Origin: Siphonodentalium dalli
Taxonomy: Eukaryota; Mollusca; Scaphopoda; Gadilida; Siphonodentaliidae
NCBI GenBank assembly: GCA_032622095.1
Contig: CP136065.1
Coordinates: forward strand, 219,274,151-219,338,150
Length of the DNA stretch: 64,000 bases
Direction of reading: 5' to 3'
Shown piece by piece: positions 34,802 to 45,720 of this stretch. The translations under genes and the position numbers were made by a program. A model generated the notes under the pieces. It worked only from the letters and a program-made list of their open reading frames with translations. It made no database searches and was not told the origin of the DNA. The stretch's first letter is position 1. The number at the start of each line of letters is the position of its first letter.

Positions 34802-34987
34802 TGCAACACAAGAGCCCATTAATAAAACCATAATAGAGAGTAAGAACACCATTATAATCAGTATATATGCTGTTGGGACATATAAATACTGGTATATGAG
34901 AGAGATGTCACATCACTGCAAAAATAGGAAGAAGTGACACATTTTAGGGAGAAGATTATCCCAAGTCTCCCTCTTGGTTGGTCCATT
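34802..34987. mobile_element. Right part of an H element
   Basis: 'caacacaagagcccattaat' through 'ccctcttggttggtcc' follows the right half of the H copy at 537. Confidence 0.65.
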
Positions 34988-35219
34988 GAACACTCATACT
35001 GAGTCTGTGCCTCCATAAATCTGATATATCTATTGGGGAGTGCAGTTGTTTGTGGCGCCCCTAAGTATTTAGTATGACAACTCTCACCTGCTACATGTAT
35101 ATAACCAAGACCACTTTCAACCTCTCAGTAGAAGCAATGAAGTTACCAGCATATTTAAAATATCAAACTGATACAAATGTTTTACAAGCCATTTTTTATC
35201 AAATCTAAATATATAATAG

Positions 35220-35500
35220 AGTTAAAGATCTGTCTGCCTGTCAATATTTCTCCCAGACCCATAGCAGGACCGATTTCAACCAAATTTGGTGTGGTGACTA
35301 AGGGTACACCAGTGGATGCTGTAACGGCATTAGTTTTTCAAAAAATATAATTTAAAAACACAAAAACAAGTTCATATTTTTTTTTTAATAAAGAGATCAA
35401 TCCAAAGCAATTTAAAAAATATAATTTAACAAATTTTTTAAATTGAAATTGTTTTTTTAAAAATCAAAATCTTCAAAGCCACGGATGGCCTTGGTTGTAG
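35220..35500 (-). repeat. Dispersed repeat R, inverted copy
   Basis: 'ctgtctgcctgtc', 'ggaccgatttcaaccaaatt' and 'ggtgtggtgac' are the complement of R at 28820-29125, and both lead into long A/T-rich runs. Confidence 0.65.
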
Positions 35501-35621
35501 GTTATAATTTATAAATAAAAGTTACAAATATTGAATTTCCTCAAGAATATACTGATAGAATGAATGCGATATTACCAATAAAACACACTTTGTGTGAACC
35601 AGTCATTTGTTTACATACAGC

Positions 35622-36473
35622 CATGGACCAGCCGAGAGGGCGACGTGGGCGACTACTTCACCCTAGCGCCGTCCGCTTCGCCTCATTTTTGCAGTCGGGC
35701 GAAGTTCAAGTCGCCCTAAAAATTCCAAAGTTGACTGACGAAATTCGGCAAAATGCCCCAAATAATTTATGATAATTTACAACTGTCAACTGTGATTGCA
35801 CACAATACTCCACTATCAGGGTGTATCATGGTGTTATAAAACAATTAACACCTGTAATGCTCCAATCTGGAAGCATGTTGACAACGGAGTCTGATTACTG
35901 GCAGCTGTGAAAACATCGTCGGGCCTCAAGTGTTAATCTGGTTGTTGTTATTTTTAGATTACCGTGATTACCACACCTTACAATGAAGATTACAACTCAC
36001 ACCTCTCACAATGTGTCAATTCATCACTCCCTTTATGGAGTTTGGTTAAAGAAATTTTAAAACAAATTCATTTGTGAAGCATATTAAAATTTCAAACGGG
36101 ATTACTAACAGAGCGCAGTAAAAGTGTTCATGATTTCGTTTCGTTTCTGTTTGATAAATATTGTTGGCATTTTTAACAACCCGAAAAATATAAAATAAAA
36201 TCCTGTCATTCTCTCACAATTATGTTTGGGTATTATTAATAGTTATTAGGGTCATGAAGTGAACATAATGACTCCATATTTCAACCATTGTTTCATAAGT
36301 TTAATTGACATATTTCATCTCTCCTATTTTCGTTCTATAGCGACTCCTGTCGTAGTACTGATCAATTTAAATTTTGTAGACTCACTTCGCCCTATAGAAC
36401 GGCCACTTCGCCTTATTTTCATATGTGGGGCGAAGTCATTTCGCCCTGAAAATCTGGTCTAGGCTGGTCCCTG
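35622..36473. mobile_element. hAT-type MITE H2 with perfect 8-bp target duplication
   Basis: Starts CATGGACCAGCC and ends GGCTGGTCCCTG; flanked by CATACAGC on both sides (35614-35621, 36474-36481). It shares its terminal sequence with family H, but the interior is built from 'cgaagt' / 'acttcgcc' motifs. 852 bp, non-coding. Confidence 0.92.
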
Positions 36474-36484
36474 CATACAGCATG

Positions 36485-36687
36485 TAAATAGTGTGCGATA
36501 AGCAAAACACTCAAAACCATGGCAACTGTTTTGGGAGAGTGATTTACGGTGACCCATTCAACACCAAAATCTTGATTGGCGAGTATTAGCCTTCGCTAAA
36601 TCGGCATGTTGTAAACAATATGGTGTAAATTTTAACCAAAGTTTTTCCTGGTGTTAAGTGTTTTGCATATCGCACACTCTTTACGCA
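36485..36687. mobile_element. Inverted-end element V
   Basis: Left 'gtaaatagtgtgcgataagc' and right 'catatcgcacactctttac' are imperfect complements about 200 bp apart, with 'aaaacact' and 'agtgtttt' just inside. Target duplication not resolved. Confidence 0.6.
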
Positions 36688-36735
36688 CTGTGCTCTGTCA
36701 TAATATGGCTTTTGTTTATTAACAAGGCATTCAAT

Positions 36736-36892
36736 CTTGACAATAACATGCTATTTATGTGATATTTATGATCGGTATAAGAACAAAATCTCTCTATATT
36801 TAAAAATTGTTTCTGTTTATGGCAGTTTTAATGGATGTGACTATTTTAACAGCAATACCCATCGCGAAGGCAATCCATATCTTTAATCCTTT
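36736..36892 (+). repeat. Dispersed repeat W, copy 2
   Basis: Follows 3950-4110 in order and is cut at 'atctttaa' by the B element. Confidence 0.6.
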
Positions 36893-37324
36893 ACCCAACA
36901 GAACGGCCCTGTGCCAATGCATTCTCTTATATATGCGAGTCGACCATAGGTCGCCTCGCATATATAAGAGAATGCATTGGCTTAACACATATTAAAAATG
37001 ATAAAATTGTCAAAGAATGTAGGAAAATATTATATAACTTGTTAAAAAATGTAAGAAAAAATTATAAAATTGTTAAAGAATGTAAGAAAAAATGGTAAAA
37101 TGGCCAATGCATTCTCTTATATATGCGAGGCGACCTATGGTCGACTCGCATATATAAGAGAATGCATTGGCACAGGGCATAACTGTAACCATCACAATGT
37201 GGTCAATGAACCGGTTCCAATGATATCCATATTTGTATGGTGTTATTGAGACAGACCGAAGATATTTTAGGCTGTTGAAGCTTTATTTGGGCGTTTTTGG
37301 CCGGTTTGTTGGGTAAAAGGTTAA
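36893..37324 (+). mobile_element. Family B TTAA MITE
   Basis: 432 bp, the longest B copy; the extra length is a tandem duplication in the AT-rich spacer ('aaaattgt(t/c)aaagaatgta' twice). Left end mutated to TCCTTTACCCAACA. Both hairpins intact. The uninterrupted relative of its target is at 4075-4110. Confidence 0.92.
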
Positions 37325-37491
37325 ACAATCAAAATGTGTGCAAAGCGCACACAGGGAGGCCCCGCTGAATAAAGGCCTGTTTCAGCTAGTTATTAAATAA
37401 AATATGATTATTTTATCCCCATTTGATAGTAGTTTGTACGTGGTTTCAGGTGTTTTACATTAATTTTTTAATCAGTGACACAGTATATTAG

Positions 37492-37684
37492 TACAGTAAT
37501 GCCCTAAATAATCGACTCCTTAACCACAGCAGAATTATGGGTAATTTTTCCGGATTTAGTCAGAAATATGCACTCAGTGAGAGATTTCCGATGAATGACA
37601 ACAAGCCATATTTCCGACTAAATCCTGAAAAATTACCCATAATTCTGCTGTGGTTAAGGAGTCAATTATTAGGGCATTACTGTA
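37492..37684. mobile_element. Family A MITE
   Basis: TACAGTAATGCCC to GGGCATTACTGTA with about 25 bp missing at the centre. Confidence 0.88.
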
Positions 37685-37688
37685 CAGC

Positions 37689-37776
37689 ACACATTTGCTG
37701 TGCGGGTTAGCATCACTAAATTCATTCTCTGGGGACCTCATTCTGCAAATTACAGACACACAATTTCAAGGCTTGT
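37689..37776. mobile_element. Right end of a G element abutting A
   Basis: Half a hairpin ('gggttagcatcactaaattc'), then 'acagacacacaatttcaagg' to CTTG. It begins 4 bp after the A element. Confidence 0.7.
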
Positions 37777-37935
37777 TTTTGAGTGAGGGTATAAATATTC
37801 TTATCCCCTCTGTAAATTTTAAAGCCTTAATAATGGCATCATTGATGCTCCAGGACCATACCACGCCGTATCCTGGTGTTCGTATTCAATATGTTAATAA
37901 CCAACGGAAAACAAATTACGCTATAAATTAGATAG

Positions 37936-38330
37936 GAAGCAGGTTTTACATGGGTAATAAAAAGCATATCCCCCAGATAGAAAACTGAATTTCACAAGTT
38001 CAAGTTTTGTATTAGCCAGAAAAAAATTCTTCGCTATATAGAGAAATCAGAATTTTACATGGATAATAAAAGCGTCTCCCCCCTGGATAGAACACTGATG
38101 TATTTTGCAAATTTAAGTTTCGTATTGGCCAGCAAAATAATTCTTCACTATATCACTATATAGAGAAAACAGAATTTTACATGGGTAAACAAAAAATTTA
38201 AAGTGTACCCACCCCCCCCCCCCCCCCCCAGATAGAAAAGTTTAATTTCAAGTTCAAGTTTCGTATTGAGTTACTTTTCTTGGCTCTGATTGGTTTCATA
38301 TTAGGCGGAAAAGAATCTGCGCTATATAGA
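37936..38330 (+). repeat. Imperfect tandem repeat, about 3 units of 115-125 bp
   Basis: 'cagaattttacatgg(a/g)taa', a C-run, 'gatagaa', 'caagttcaagtttcgtattg' and 'cgctatatagag' recur. The third unit contains a 20-C run at 38212-38231. Confidence 0.75.
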
Positions 38331-38361
38331 GGGGAGATAAATTTATGGAGGGATTAAATAC

Positions 38362-38462
38362 GTTACATGGCTTGTTGAGGGGGGATATGGTGTGGTATGT
38401 CCTGAGATGATAGCCCACCCGGGGCATACCACACCGTGTCCCCCCACAACAAGCTGTGTAAC
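38362..38462. mobile_element. 101-bp palindromic element
   Basis: GTTACATGGCTTGTTG and CAACAAGCTGTGTAAC ends, with 'ggtgtggtatg' and 'cataccacacc' inside, fold into one long hairpin with a short loop. No flank duplication was seen. Confidence 0.7.
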
Positions 38463-38619
38463 TTATATTATTAATGAGGTTGATATCCCATAGACTAGCA
38501 TTGTAGTATGTAATACTATAATATTCTGTATGAGTCTGTGAGTGGCAGAAAATGCATCCTCAATAATCTATTGATTATTGTGTATAAATTTTGGCAGATC
38601 ATAATGTGAGTTATATAGG

Positions 38620-39400
38620 ACAGTGTATTTCAGATTTCACTGTCGGCATTAGAAAACTGTTAAACAAATATTGTTTATAAATAGAAAATAACAACTTCAT
38701 TAGAGAGTGATAATTTCCTTCTACGCAAACAAAACTGTTACATGATTTGTCAACAAACATTGTTAATCGCGTAGTAAGTTCAAATATTTTAGTCTGAATA
38801 AGATTTTCAGAATATTGTATAATACTTTGATCTTATCCAATGTTATTCGGCAAGTTTAAATTAAATTTTGATCTCTTATTGGACTAATTGGACTTTGATC
38901 ATTAACCCTTTACCCAACAGAACGGCCCTGTGCCAATGCATTCTCTTATATATGCGAGTCGACCATAGGTCGCCTCGCATATATAAGAGAATGCATTGGC
39001 TTAACACATATTAAAAATGATAAAAATATTATAAAAATTGAAATTTTTAGGCCAATGCATTCTCTTATATATGCGAGGCAACCTATGGTCGACTCGCATA
39101 TATAAGAGAATGCATTGGCACAGGGCATAACTGTAACCATCACAATGTGGTCAATGAACCGGTTCCAATGATATCCATATTTGTATGGTGTTATTGAGAC
39201 AGACCGAAGATATTTTAGGCTGTTGAAGCTTTATTTGGGCGTTTTTGGCCGGTTTGTTGGCTAAAGGGTTAATAACGCTGTAACGGTACAGTTTACATAA
39301 TAATGGTTTCGATATGTTTAAGTTATTAATAACGAAAATAACAACAAAGTCAATCTATTTTTAACATGTGCTTGTTGATGATAGTTGTTTTACAAATATT
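38620..39400 (+). repeat. Dispersed repeat L with nested B
   Basis: 'caaaactgttacatgatttg', 'ctcttattggact' and 'tttacataataatggtttcg' match the L copy at 43985-44169 plus 45717-45890 in order. B lies at 38902. Confidence 0.7.
38902..39272 (+). mobile_element. Family B TTAA MITE
   Basis: 371 bp, TTAA-bounded, spacer shortened; both hairpins present (one base change in the second). Confidence 0.92.
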
Positions 39401-39441
39401 TATAAAATTTATGTCATTTCGCTGTACCCACTTCTAAAGCA

Positions 39442-39917
39442 TTAAAGGCCACTTAATTTTCGAACCCCCAGATTACATTATATAAAATATATGCTATATT
39501 ATATACCATTTGAAAGAGGAAGCTCCAAAACATTGTATTATCAACTTATCCGGTGTAATAAACTGAGGACATGTTGTTTTTGTTGAGTTGCCAAAGCATT
39601 TTGTCATCTAGATTGCAGTAAAAAACAGTATTATTTTCAATGCAGGGGGAATAACTCTATATATTAAAGATAGAGTTCTTCCCCTTCCAATGAAAAAGTT
39701 TGAATTCTGTTGCATTCTGGGATCAAGAGGGGGAAGTCATTCTATGATTTCAGCAATTTTCTATTTCTCTTTGGGCATCTTCTGAGACACAGATGTTTCA
39801 AATAGTGATGAATTATAGTATTTTAATCATATTTTATGGCATATATTGTTATTAAAACCGTATGTCAAGTCACTATAAAAAAATAATCGGTGACTCGAAA
39901 ATCAAGTGGGCCTTTAA
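39442..39917. mobile_element. TTAA-bounded element O
   Basis: TTAAAGGCCACTTAATTTTC at the left and GAAAATCAAGTGGGCCTTTAA at the right form inverted ends of about 20 bp. An internal small inverted repeat lies at 39646-39692 ('gggggaataactct' / 'agagttcttcccc'). TTAA and AAGG ends suggest a piggyBac- or Kolobok-like MITE. Confidence 0.7.
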
Positions 39918-40329
39918 GTCCCTTTAAGGTTTTGTTACAGCTGGTAATTGCTGATTTTCTAATTTTGTTTATTTAACATCTAGTAAATGTTTCATAGACT
40001 AAGATTTTAAAAATAATACTAAATCCCTATCAATTTTCCAGAACGCTTCATCGCTATTTAATAACAAATATTAAAGAGATGGGACTATTTACACTATGTT
40101 ATTCAGGGTTGGTTCATAGAATTCTACCAAATTAATTTAACAAAACAAGACGTTTACTGCAGGTAAGATGGTTTGAATGGTCACTAGCTAAAGGTCATAT
40201 AACAGAGTTGTCTATTTTATTGATGGAATGAAACACGCTCAGAATAATTTGGCTATGATAAAAATTACCACAAAGAGACACAGCCGACCTCTGACAAGAA
40301 ACTAAAGAAATTACATTCAAACTTGAGAC
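39918..40329. other. Unassigned intergenic DNA
   Basis: Nothing recognised. Confidence 0.4.
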
Positions 40330-40848
40330 AACTCACTAGAACAAAGTTTTTTTTATGTTGAGTAAATAAGTTTTCAACTTTAAATACTACAGCAATGCAT
40401 CTGGAAACCAGTGTGGAAACCAGGAAATAACAAAAGCATTAATTTGAAATAACTTACCCTTGAGTAAAAATCCCTTTTATTCCAGCGAAGAGACGTAATG
40501 GAATATCCAGACCTGCAGATGACAGATAAAATAGTACTTAAATGTCATCAGGTGCCACGAGGTTTTTATGAACAAATCGTCAACGATGCTGAGGGTCATT
40601 GATTCGGCCGGCTATGATCACTGTGTAATAAGCAATGTCACAACAGCTCTGACTCGCATACCTTCAGCGTATACTTATACAGAATCAATCTCCGCGCATG
40701 TTACACACACATTCATTAATGATAAGCCAGTCATTAAGAGAAACAAAGCATTCAATGAGTGTATGATTATAGATGAAATTATCAGGTGTAAACGATATCA
40801 AATTATGCTTTGTATAAATATGATAAGAGACATTGCGGAATTTCTTAG

Positions 40849-40973
40849 TTAACCCTTTGAGTGCCAGGTCGATTTTTGTATCAACCCATATACCCTGTGC
40901 CAATGCATTCTCTTATATATGCGAGTCGACCATAGGTCGCCTCGCATATATAAGAGAATGCATTGGTTAACTA

Positions 40974-41004
<31 letters not shown>

Positions 41005-41107
41005 ATTTTTTACAATTTTAATAATTTATTCTTATATTCTTTAACAGACTTATTTTGTAGGTTTTAATAGGGCCGATGAGATCGGCCCCTGGCACTCAAA
41101 GGGTTAA
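40849..41107 (-). mobile_element. Long TTAA MITE, family C, in tandem unit 1
   Basis: Ends CCCTTTGAGTGCCAGG and CCTGGCACTCAAAGGG, hairpin module at about 40896-40964, then a run of more than 20 T. The sister unit has the empty site at 41728-41731 with identical flanks 'tttcttag' and 'aggcacacttaatgtttgg'. Confidence 0.95.
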
Positions 41108-42309
41108 AGGCACACTTAATGTTTGGGCATGTTCTTTTTGTGATGTAGATCTTGAAACAATGGCTCCATAATTAAATTTTTTATAAATTGTGAGAAATAA
41201 ATTCATTTAAACACAAAACAATTCAGTGGAAATAATTTTGTTTTAGGTTGAGTGAAAAGTTTTCGACTTTAAATATTACAGAAAGTTATCTGGAAGTCAG
41301 TGAATAACAAAAGCATTATTTCTAAATAAGTCTTACCTCTGAGTAAAAATCCCTTTTATTCCTGCTCAGAAACGTAATGGAATATCACGACCTGCAGATG
41401 ACATATAGAATAGAACTTAAATGTCATCAGGTGCTACAAGGTTTTTGTGAAGAAATCGTCAGCGATACTGAGAGTCATTGAATTCGGCCGGCTATGATCA
41501 CTGTAATAAGCAATGTCACAACAGCTCTGAGTCCGATACCTTCAGCGTAAACTTATACAGAATCAATCTCCGCGCATGTTACACACACATTCATTAATGA
41601 TAAGCCAGTAATTAAGAGAAACAATGTATTCAATGAGTGTATGATTATAGATGAAATTATCAGGGTGTAAACAATATCAAGTTATGTTTTGTATAAATGT
41701 GATAAGAGACATTGCGGAATTTCTTAGTTAAAGGCACACTTAATGTTTGGACATGTTCTTTCTGTGATGTAGATCTTGAAACAATGGCTCCATAATTAAA
41801 ATATTTATAAATTGTGAGAAATAAATTCATTTAAACACAAAACAATTCAGTGGAAATAATTTTGTGTTAGGTTGAGTGAAAAGTTTTCAACTTTAAATAC
41901 TACAGGAAGTGATCTGGAACCCAGTGAATAACACAAGTATTATTTCTAAATAAGTCTTACCTCTGAGTAAAAATGCCTTTTATTCCAGCCTAGAAACGAA
42001 ATGGAATATCCCAACCTGCAGATGACATATAGAATAGGACTTAAATGTCATCAGGTGCCAGAAGGTTTTTATGAAGAAATCATCAGCGATACTGAGAGTC
42101 ATTGATTTGGCTGGCTATGATCACTGTGTAATGAGCAATGTCACAACAGCTCTGATACCTTCAGCGTATCATTACACAGAATCAACCTCCGGTCATTAAG
42201 AGAAACAATACATTCAATGAGTGTATGATTATAGATGAAATTATCAGAGTATAAACGATATCAAACTATTCTTAGTTAAGTATAATTGTGACATTGTAGA
42301 ATTACTCAG

Positions 42310-42540
42310 TTAACCCCTTTCCAGATGGGATCTGCGCTGGTGCAGCATTAAAGATCCTGTGCCAGTGCATTCTTTTATTTATGCGAGTCTCCAATAGGGA
42401 GCCTTGCATATATATAAGAGAATGCATTGGCTTACAAGGACAAGGCAAATATTGTATTGTTGGTCCAAGGTATTCTCTTATATATGCGAGGCTCCCTATG
42501 GGTTTCTGCAAAATTTGAGGAAGCTCTAGCCATGAAAGGT
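42310..42540. mobile_element. TTAA MITE, family E, in tandem unit 4
   Basis: TTAACCCCTTTCCAGATGGG start; the right end is 'gccatgaaagg' with TTAA lost. Two degraded hairpin modules: the first nearly complete (42358-42433), the second only half. Confidence 0.65.
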
Positions 42541-43380
42541 ACACAAAATTAAGCATAATTTCACTTTGTGTTCCAATGGGTTGATAATTAAATTGTTTAT
42601 AACCTATCAGAAACAAATTTAATATAAATAACACAAGCATTATTTCTAAATAAGTCTTACCTCTGAGTAAAAATCCCTTTTATTCCAGCCTAGAAACGTA
42701 ATGGAATATCCAGACCTGCAGATGACATATAGAATAGAACTTAAATGTCATCAGGTGCCAGAAGGTTTTTATGAAGAAATCATCAGCGATACTGAGAGTC
42801 ATTGATTTGGCTGGCTATGATCACTGTATAATGAGCGATGTCACAACAGCTCTGAGTCAGATACCTTCAGCGTATACTTATACAGGATCAATCATATACT
42901 TGCCTGTTACACACACATTCATTAATGATAAGCCAGTCATTAAGATAAATAATGGCAATAGATTCAAAGAGTGTATGATTATAGATGAGATTACCATAGT
43001 GTAAACAATATCAAACTATGCTTTGTTAAGTATATATATGATAAGACATTATGGAATTGCTTAGTTAAAGGCACACTTAATATTTGGACAATTTCTTTTT
43101 GTGTAGTACATTTTGAAACAATGGCTTCATAAATAAATTGTTTATAAATATCGGAAATAAATTTCATTTAAATAAAAATTAATTCAGTAGTAAGAATTTT
43201 GTTTTATGTTGATTGAAACGTTTCTAACTTTAAATACTACAGCAATTCATCTGGAAACCATTGAATAACAACAAAAGCATTAATTTGAAATTAGCCTTAA
43301 CTCGGAATAACAATGTGTTCAATGAGTGTATGATTATATTTGAAATTATCAGGGTGTAAACGATATCAAAATATGCTTCA

Positions 43381-43756
43381 TTGAGGACATATTATGGACT
43401 TGTTCGAGTGCATGAAACTAATAAGTTAGTATTCACAGGCGCTATGCCAACCTGGGGAATGTAGCATTCTACTAACAATGCTGAAAATTTCAAAGAAGTC
43501 GACCATACCACTCCATATCAAACATTGTTTGAACTACGCTCAAATGTAAATAGTTACATCTCGATTTGGGACGCAACTATCGGCGATAAACTAACACAAA
43601 TGATTTCGCCATCGAGAGTCATTGCATTTAATTAATATATAAGAATGGCAATGTGTGTTGTCAATTTGGATTAATATTTGTAAAGATAATAACATTGAGC
43701 AGATTATGCTCCATTTCTATTTTATCACCCCACCTGAGTGTTTCATATCACTTTAA
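43381..43756 (+). mobile_element. TTAA-bounded element Y, copy 2
   Basis: 376 bp, the same length as the copy at 17029; left flank TTGA, right TTAA. Unit 4 of the tandem repeat shows the unoccupied 'ctttgTTAAgtata' at the corresponding place (43023-43030 region). Confidence 0.82.
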
Positions 43757-43817
43757 GTATAAATGTCATAAGAGACATTGTGGTATTTTTCAGGTACTCT
43801 TCACATTTAACCTGTGC

Positions 43818-43858
43818 AAGCATTGAAATAGTGCGTCTCTCATTTGCATAATGAGGTC
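43818..43858. mobile_element. Left-end remnant of a G element
   Basis: 'caagcattgaaatagtgcgt' and 'catttgcataatgaggtc', then unrelated sequence. Confidence 0.6.
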
Positions 43859-43867
43859 ATGTGACTT

Positions 43868-43955
43868 TAAAGGGACACAAGGCACTCGCAGTAAGTAAAT
43901 GTGCAAAAAATATAAACGGCTGTAAAAACATCACCACAAAGAAGAAGACAGAGAA
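43868..43955 (-). repeat. Single inverted unit of the 70-bp repeat
   Basis: The complement of 'cccactgtgagcgccttggg...gtgatgtttttacag' from 3363-3420. Confidence 0.65.
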
Positions 43956-43984
43956 ATAGATAAACTATGTTCATATATTCATTA

Positions 43985-44169
43985 TTGATAATTCTCCAAT
44001 AACGAAATTCTGCATGTTGAAATCATTGTTATGTAAACAAAACTGTTACCATGATTTGTTAACAAAGATTGCTAATCGTGAAGTAAGTTAAGATATTTTA
44101 GTCTAAATATTATTTTCAGAAAATTGCTCAATGCTTTGACCATTTCCTTCAGCATCAAGTTTTGATTAA
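43985..44169 (+). repeat. Repeat L, left part of a split copy
   Basis: 'caaaactgttaccatgattt', 'gttaacaaa' and 'agcatcaagttttgat' lead to the TTAA at 44166. The right part resumes at 45717. Confidence 0.75.
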
Positions 44170-44554
44170 CCCTTTACCCAACAAACCGGCCAAATAAAGC
44201 TTCAACAGCCTAAAATATCTTCGGTCTGTCTCATTAGAACCATACAAATATGGATATCATTGGAACCGGCTCCTTGACCACATTGTGATAGTTACAGTTA
44301 GCCCTGTGCCAATGCATTCTCTTATATATGCGAGTCGACCATAGGTCGCCTCGCATATATAAGAGAATGCATTGGCCTAAAAAAAATCTTTTTTTAACAC
44401 TTTTTACCATTTTTTCTTACATTCTTTAACAATTTTATAATTTTTAATGTGTTAAGCCAATGCATTCTCTTATATATGCGAGGCGACCTATGGTCGACTC
44501 GCATATATAAGAGAATGCATTGGCACAGGGCCGTTCTGTTGGGTAAAGGGTTAA
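44166..44554 (-). mobile_element. Family B MITE, first link of a TTAA chain
   Basis: 389 bp with TTAA ends, both hairpins intact, one 'aaaaccggcc' repeat missing near the left end. Its right TTAA (44551-44554) is also the left TTAA of element M. Confidence 0.93.
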
Positions 44555-45323
44555 CCTCTTCACTACTAGTACTATGACGTCTGTAACTCATGGTTGGGGA
44601 ATCACATGGTTTCGAGTTGATAAGTATCATGCATTCAAAATGGCAGAGGTGATCTAAAACGCGACCAGACGCGAGGAAAAAAGGTAATAAACTAAGATAT
44701 GACATATTACATATTATTTTGACAGCTACGAACAGATGCTATACTATTTTTCAACAGGCTGATACCTCATTTATGTCCAAATTCATATTTGTTTGCTCTA
44801 ACATTCTGACCAAAGTTGTCAGTCGAAGGATTCTCCAAGATGAATGGACTGGTGTATTCCACACACCTCTGACTGGCAACTTTGGTCAGAATGTTATAGA
44901 AAACCACTAAGTATTTCCGAACAAATAAGGTATCAACTTGTTTCAAAAATAAACTAGCAAATGCTCGTAACAGTCAAACTGCTATGTTTTGTGTCAGTTC
45001 CTGATATATTATGTTATTGTGCGTTTGAAAATTTTGAATGTGTGGTACTCACCAACCTCGAAACCACGTGATTCCCAACCGTGTAACTATTACGGATGTA
45101 AAAGTGCTTGCCGGACCTACTTCAGCACACTAGCAGTAGGCCATTATACATATCTGGAACTCAGAGATTGGTGCATCGGAATAACTATTTCAAACAGTGT
45201 ATGATACTCTACGATAATAGCCTTTCAACTGAATCAGTTCTTGTGATATTCCTGTTATATTTTCCCACTGGAATATGGCAATAACGTCAACAACCCAGCA
45301 CACGACGTCAGCTAAGAGGTTAA
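44551..45323. mobile_element. TTAA-bounded element M, middle of the chain
   Basis: Begins TTAACCTCTTCACTACTAG and ends CGTCAGCTAAGAGGTTAA: short CCTCTT inverted ends and TTAA flanks. Subterminal inverted pairs include 'ggttggggaatcacatggtt' against 'accacgtgattcccaaccg', and 'cattctgaccaaagttg' against 'caactttggtcagaatg'. 773 bp, with no coding frame of note. Confidence 0.8.
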
Positions 45324-45720
45324 CCCTTTACCCAACAAACCGGCCAAAACCGGCCAAATAAAGCTTCAACAGCCTAAAATATCTTCGGTCTGTCTCAATA
45401 GAACCATACAAATATGGATATCATTGGAACCGGCTCCTTGACCACATTGTGATAGTTACAGTTATGCCTTGTGCCAATGCATTATCTTATATATGCGAGT
45501 CGACCATAGGTCGCCTCGCATATATAAGAGAATGCATTGGCCTAAAAAAAAATCTTTTTTTAACACTTTTTACCATTTTTTCTTACATTCTTTAACAATT
45601 TTATAATTTTTAATGTGTTAAGCCAATGCATTCTCTTATATATGCGAGGCGACCTATGGTCGACTCGCATATATAAGAGAATGCATTGGCACAGGGCCGT
45701 TCTGTTGGGTAAAGGGTTAA
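45320..45720 (-). mobile_element. Family B MITE, last link of the chain
   Basis: 401 bp, same orientation as the B at 44166; both hairpins present (the first reads 'cattatctta'). Its left TTAA is the right TTAA of M. Confidence 0.93.

Larger units (their letters stand above)
40330..43815 (+). repeat. Five-unit tandem duplication, about 600 bp per unit
   Basis: Units end or begin near the motif 'cttagttaaaggcacactta'. Unit 1 is about 40330-40852, unit 2 41108-41727, unit 3 41728-42310, unit 4 42540-43066, and unit 5 43067-43815 is strongly diverged. Separate TTAA elements interrupt it: C at 40849, E at 42310, Y at 43381. Each of units 1-4 holds a 55-bp segment framed by plausible splice signals on the minus strand. 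Confidence 0.88.

Noticed and set aside
40568-40852. Similar open frames in tandem units 1 and 4 (40568-40852 and 42771-43004) as a duplicated gene.
   Set aside because: Units 2 and 3 carry frameshifts and deletions in the same stretch, and the non-coding surroundings are equally conserved.
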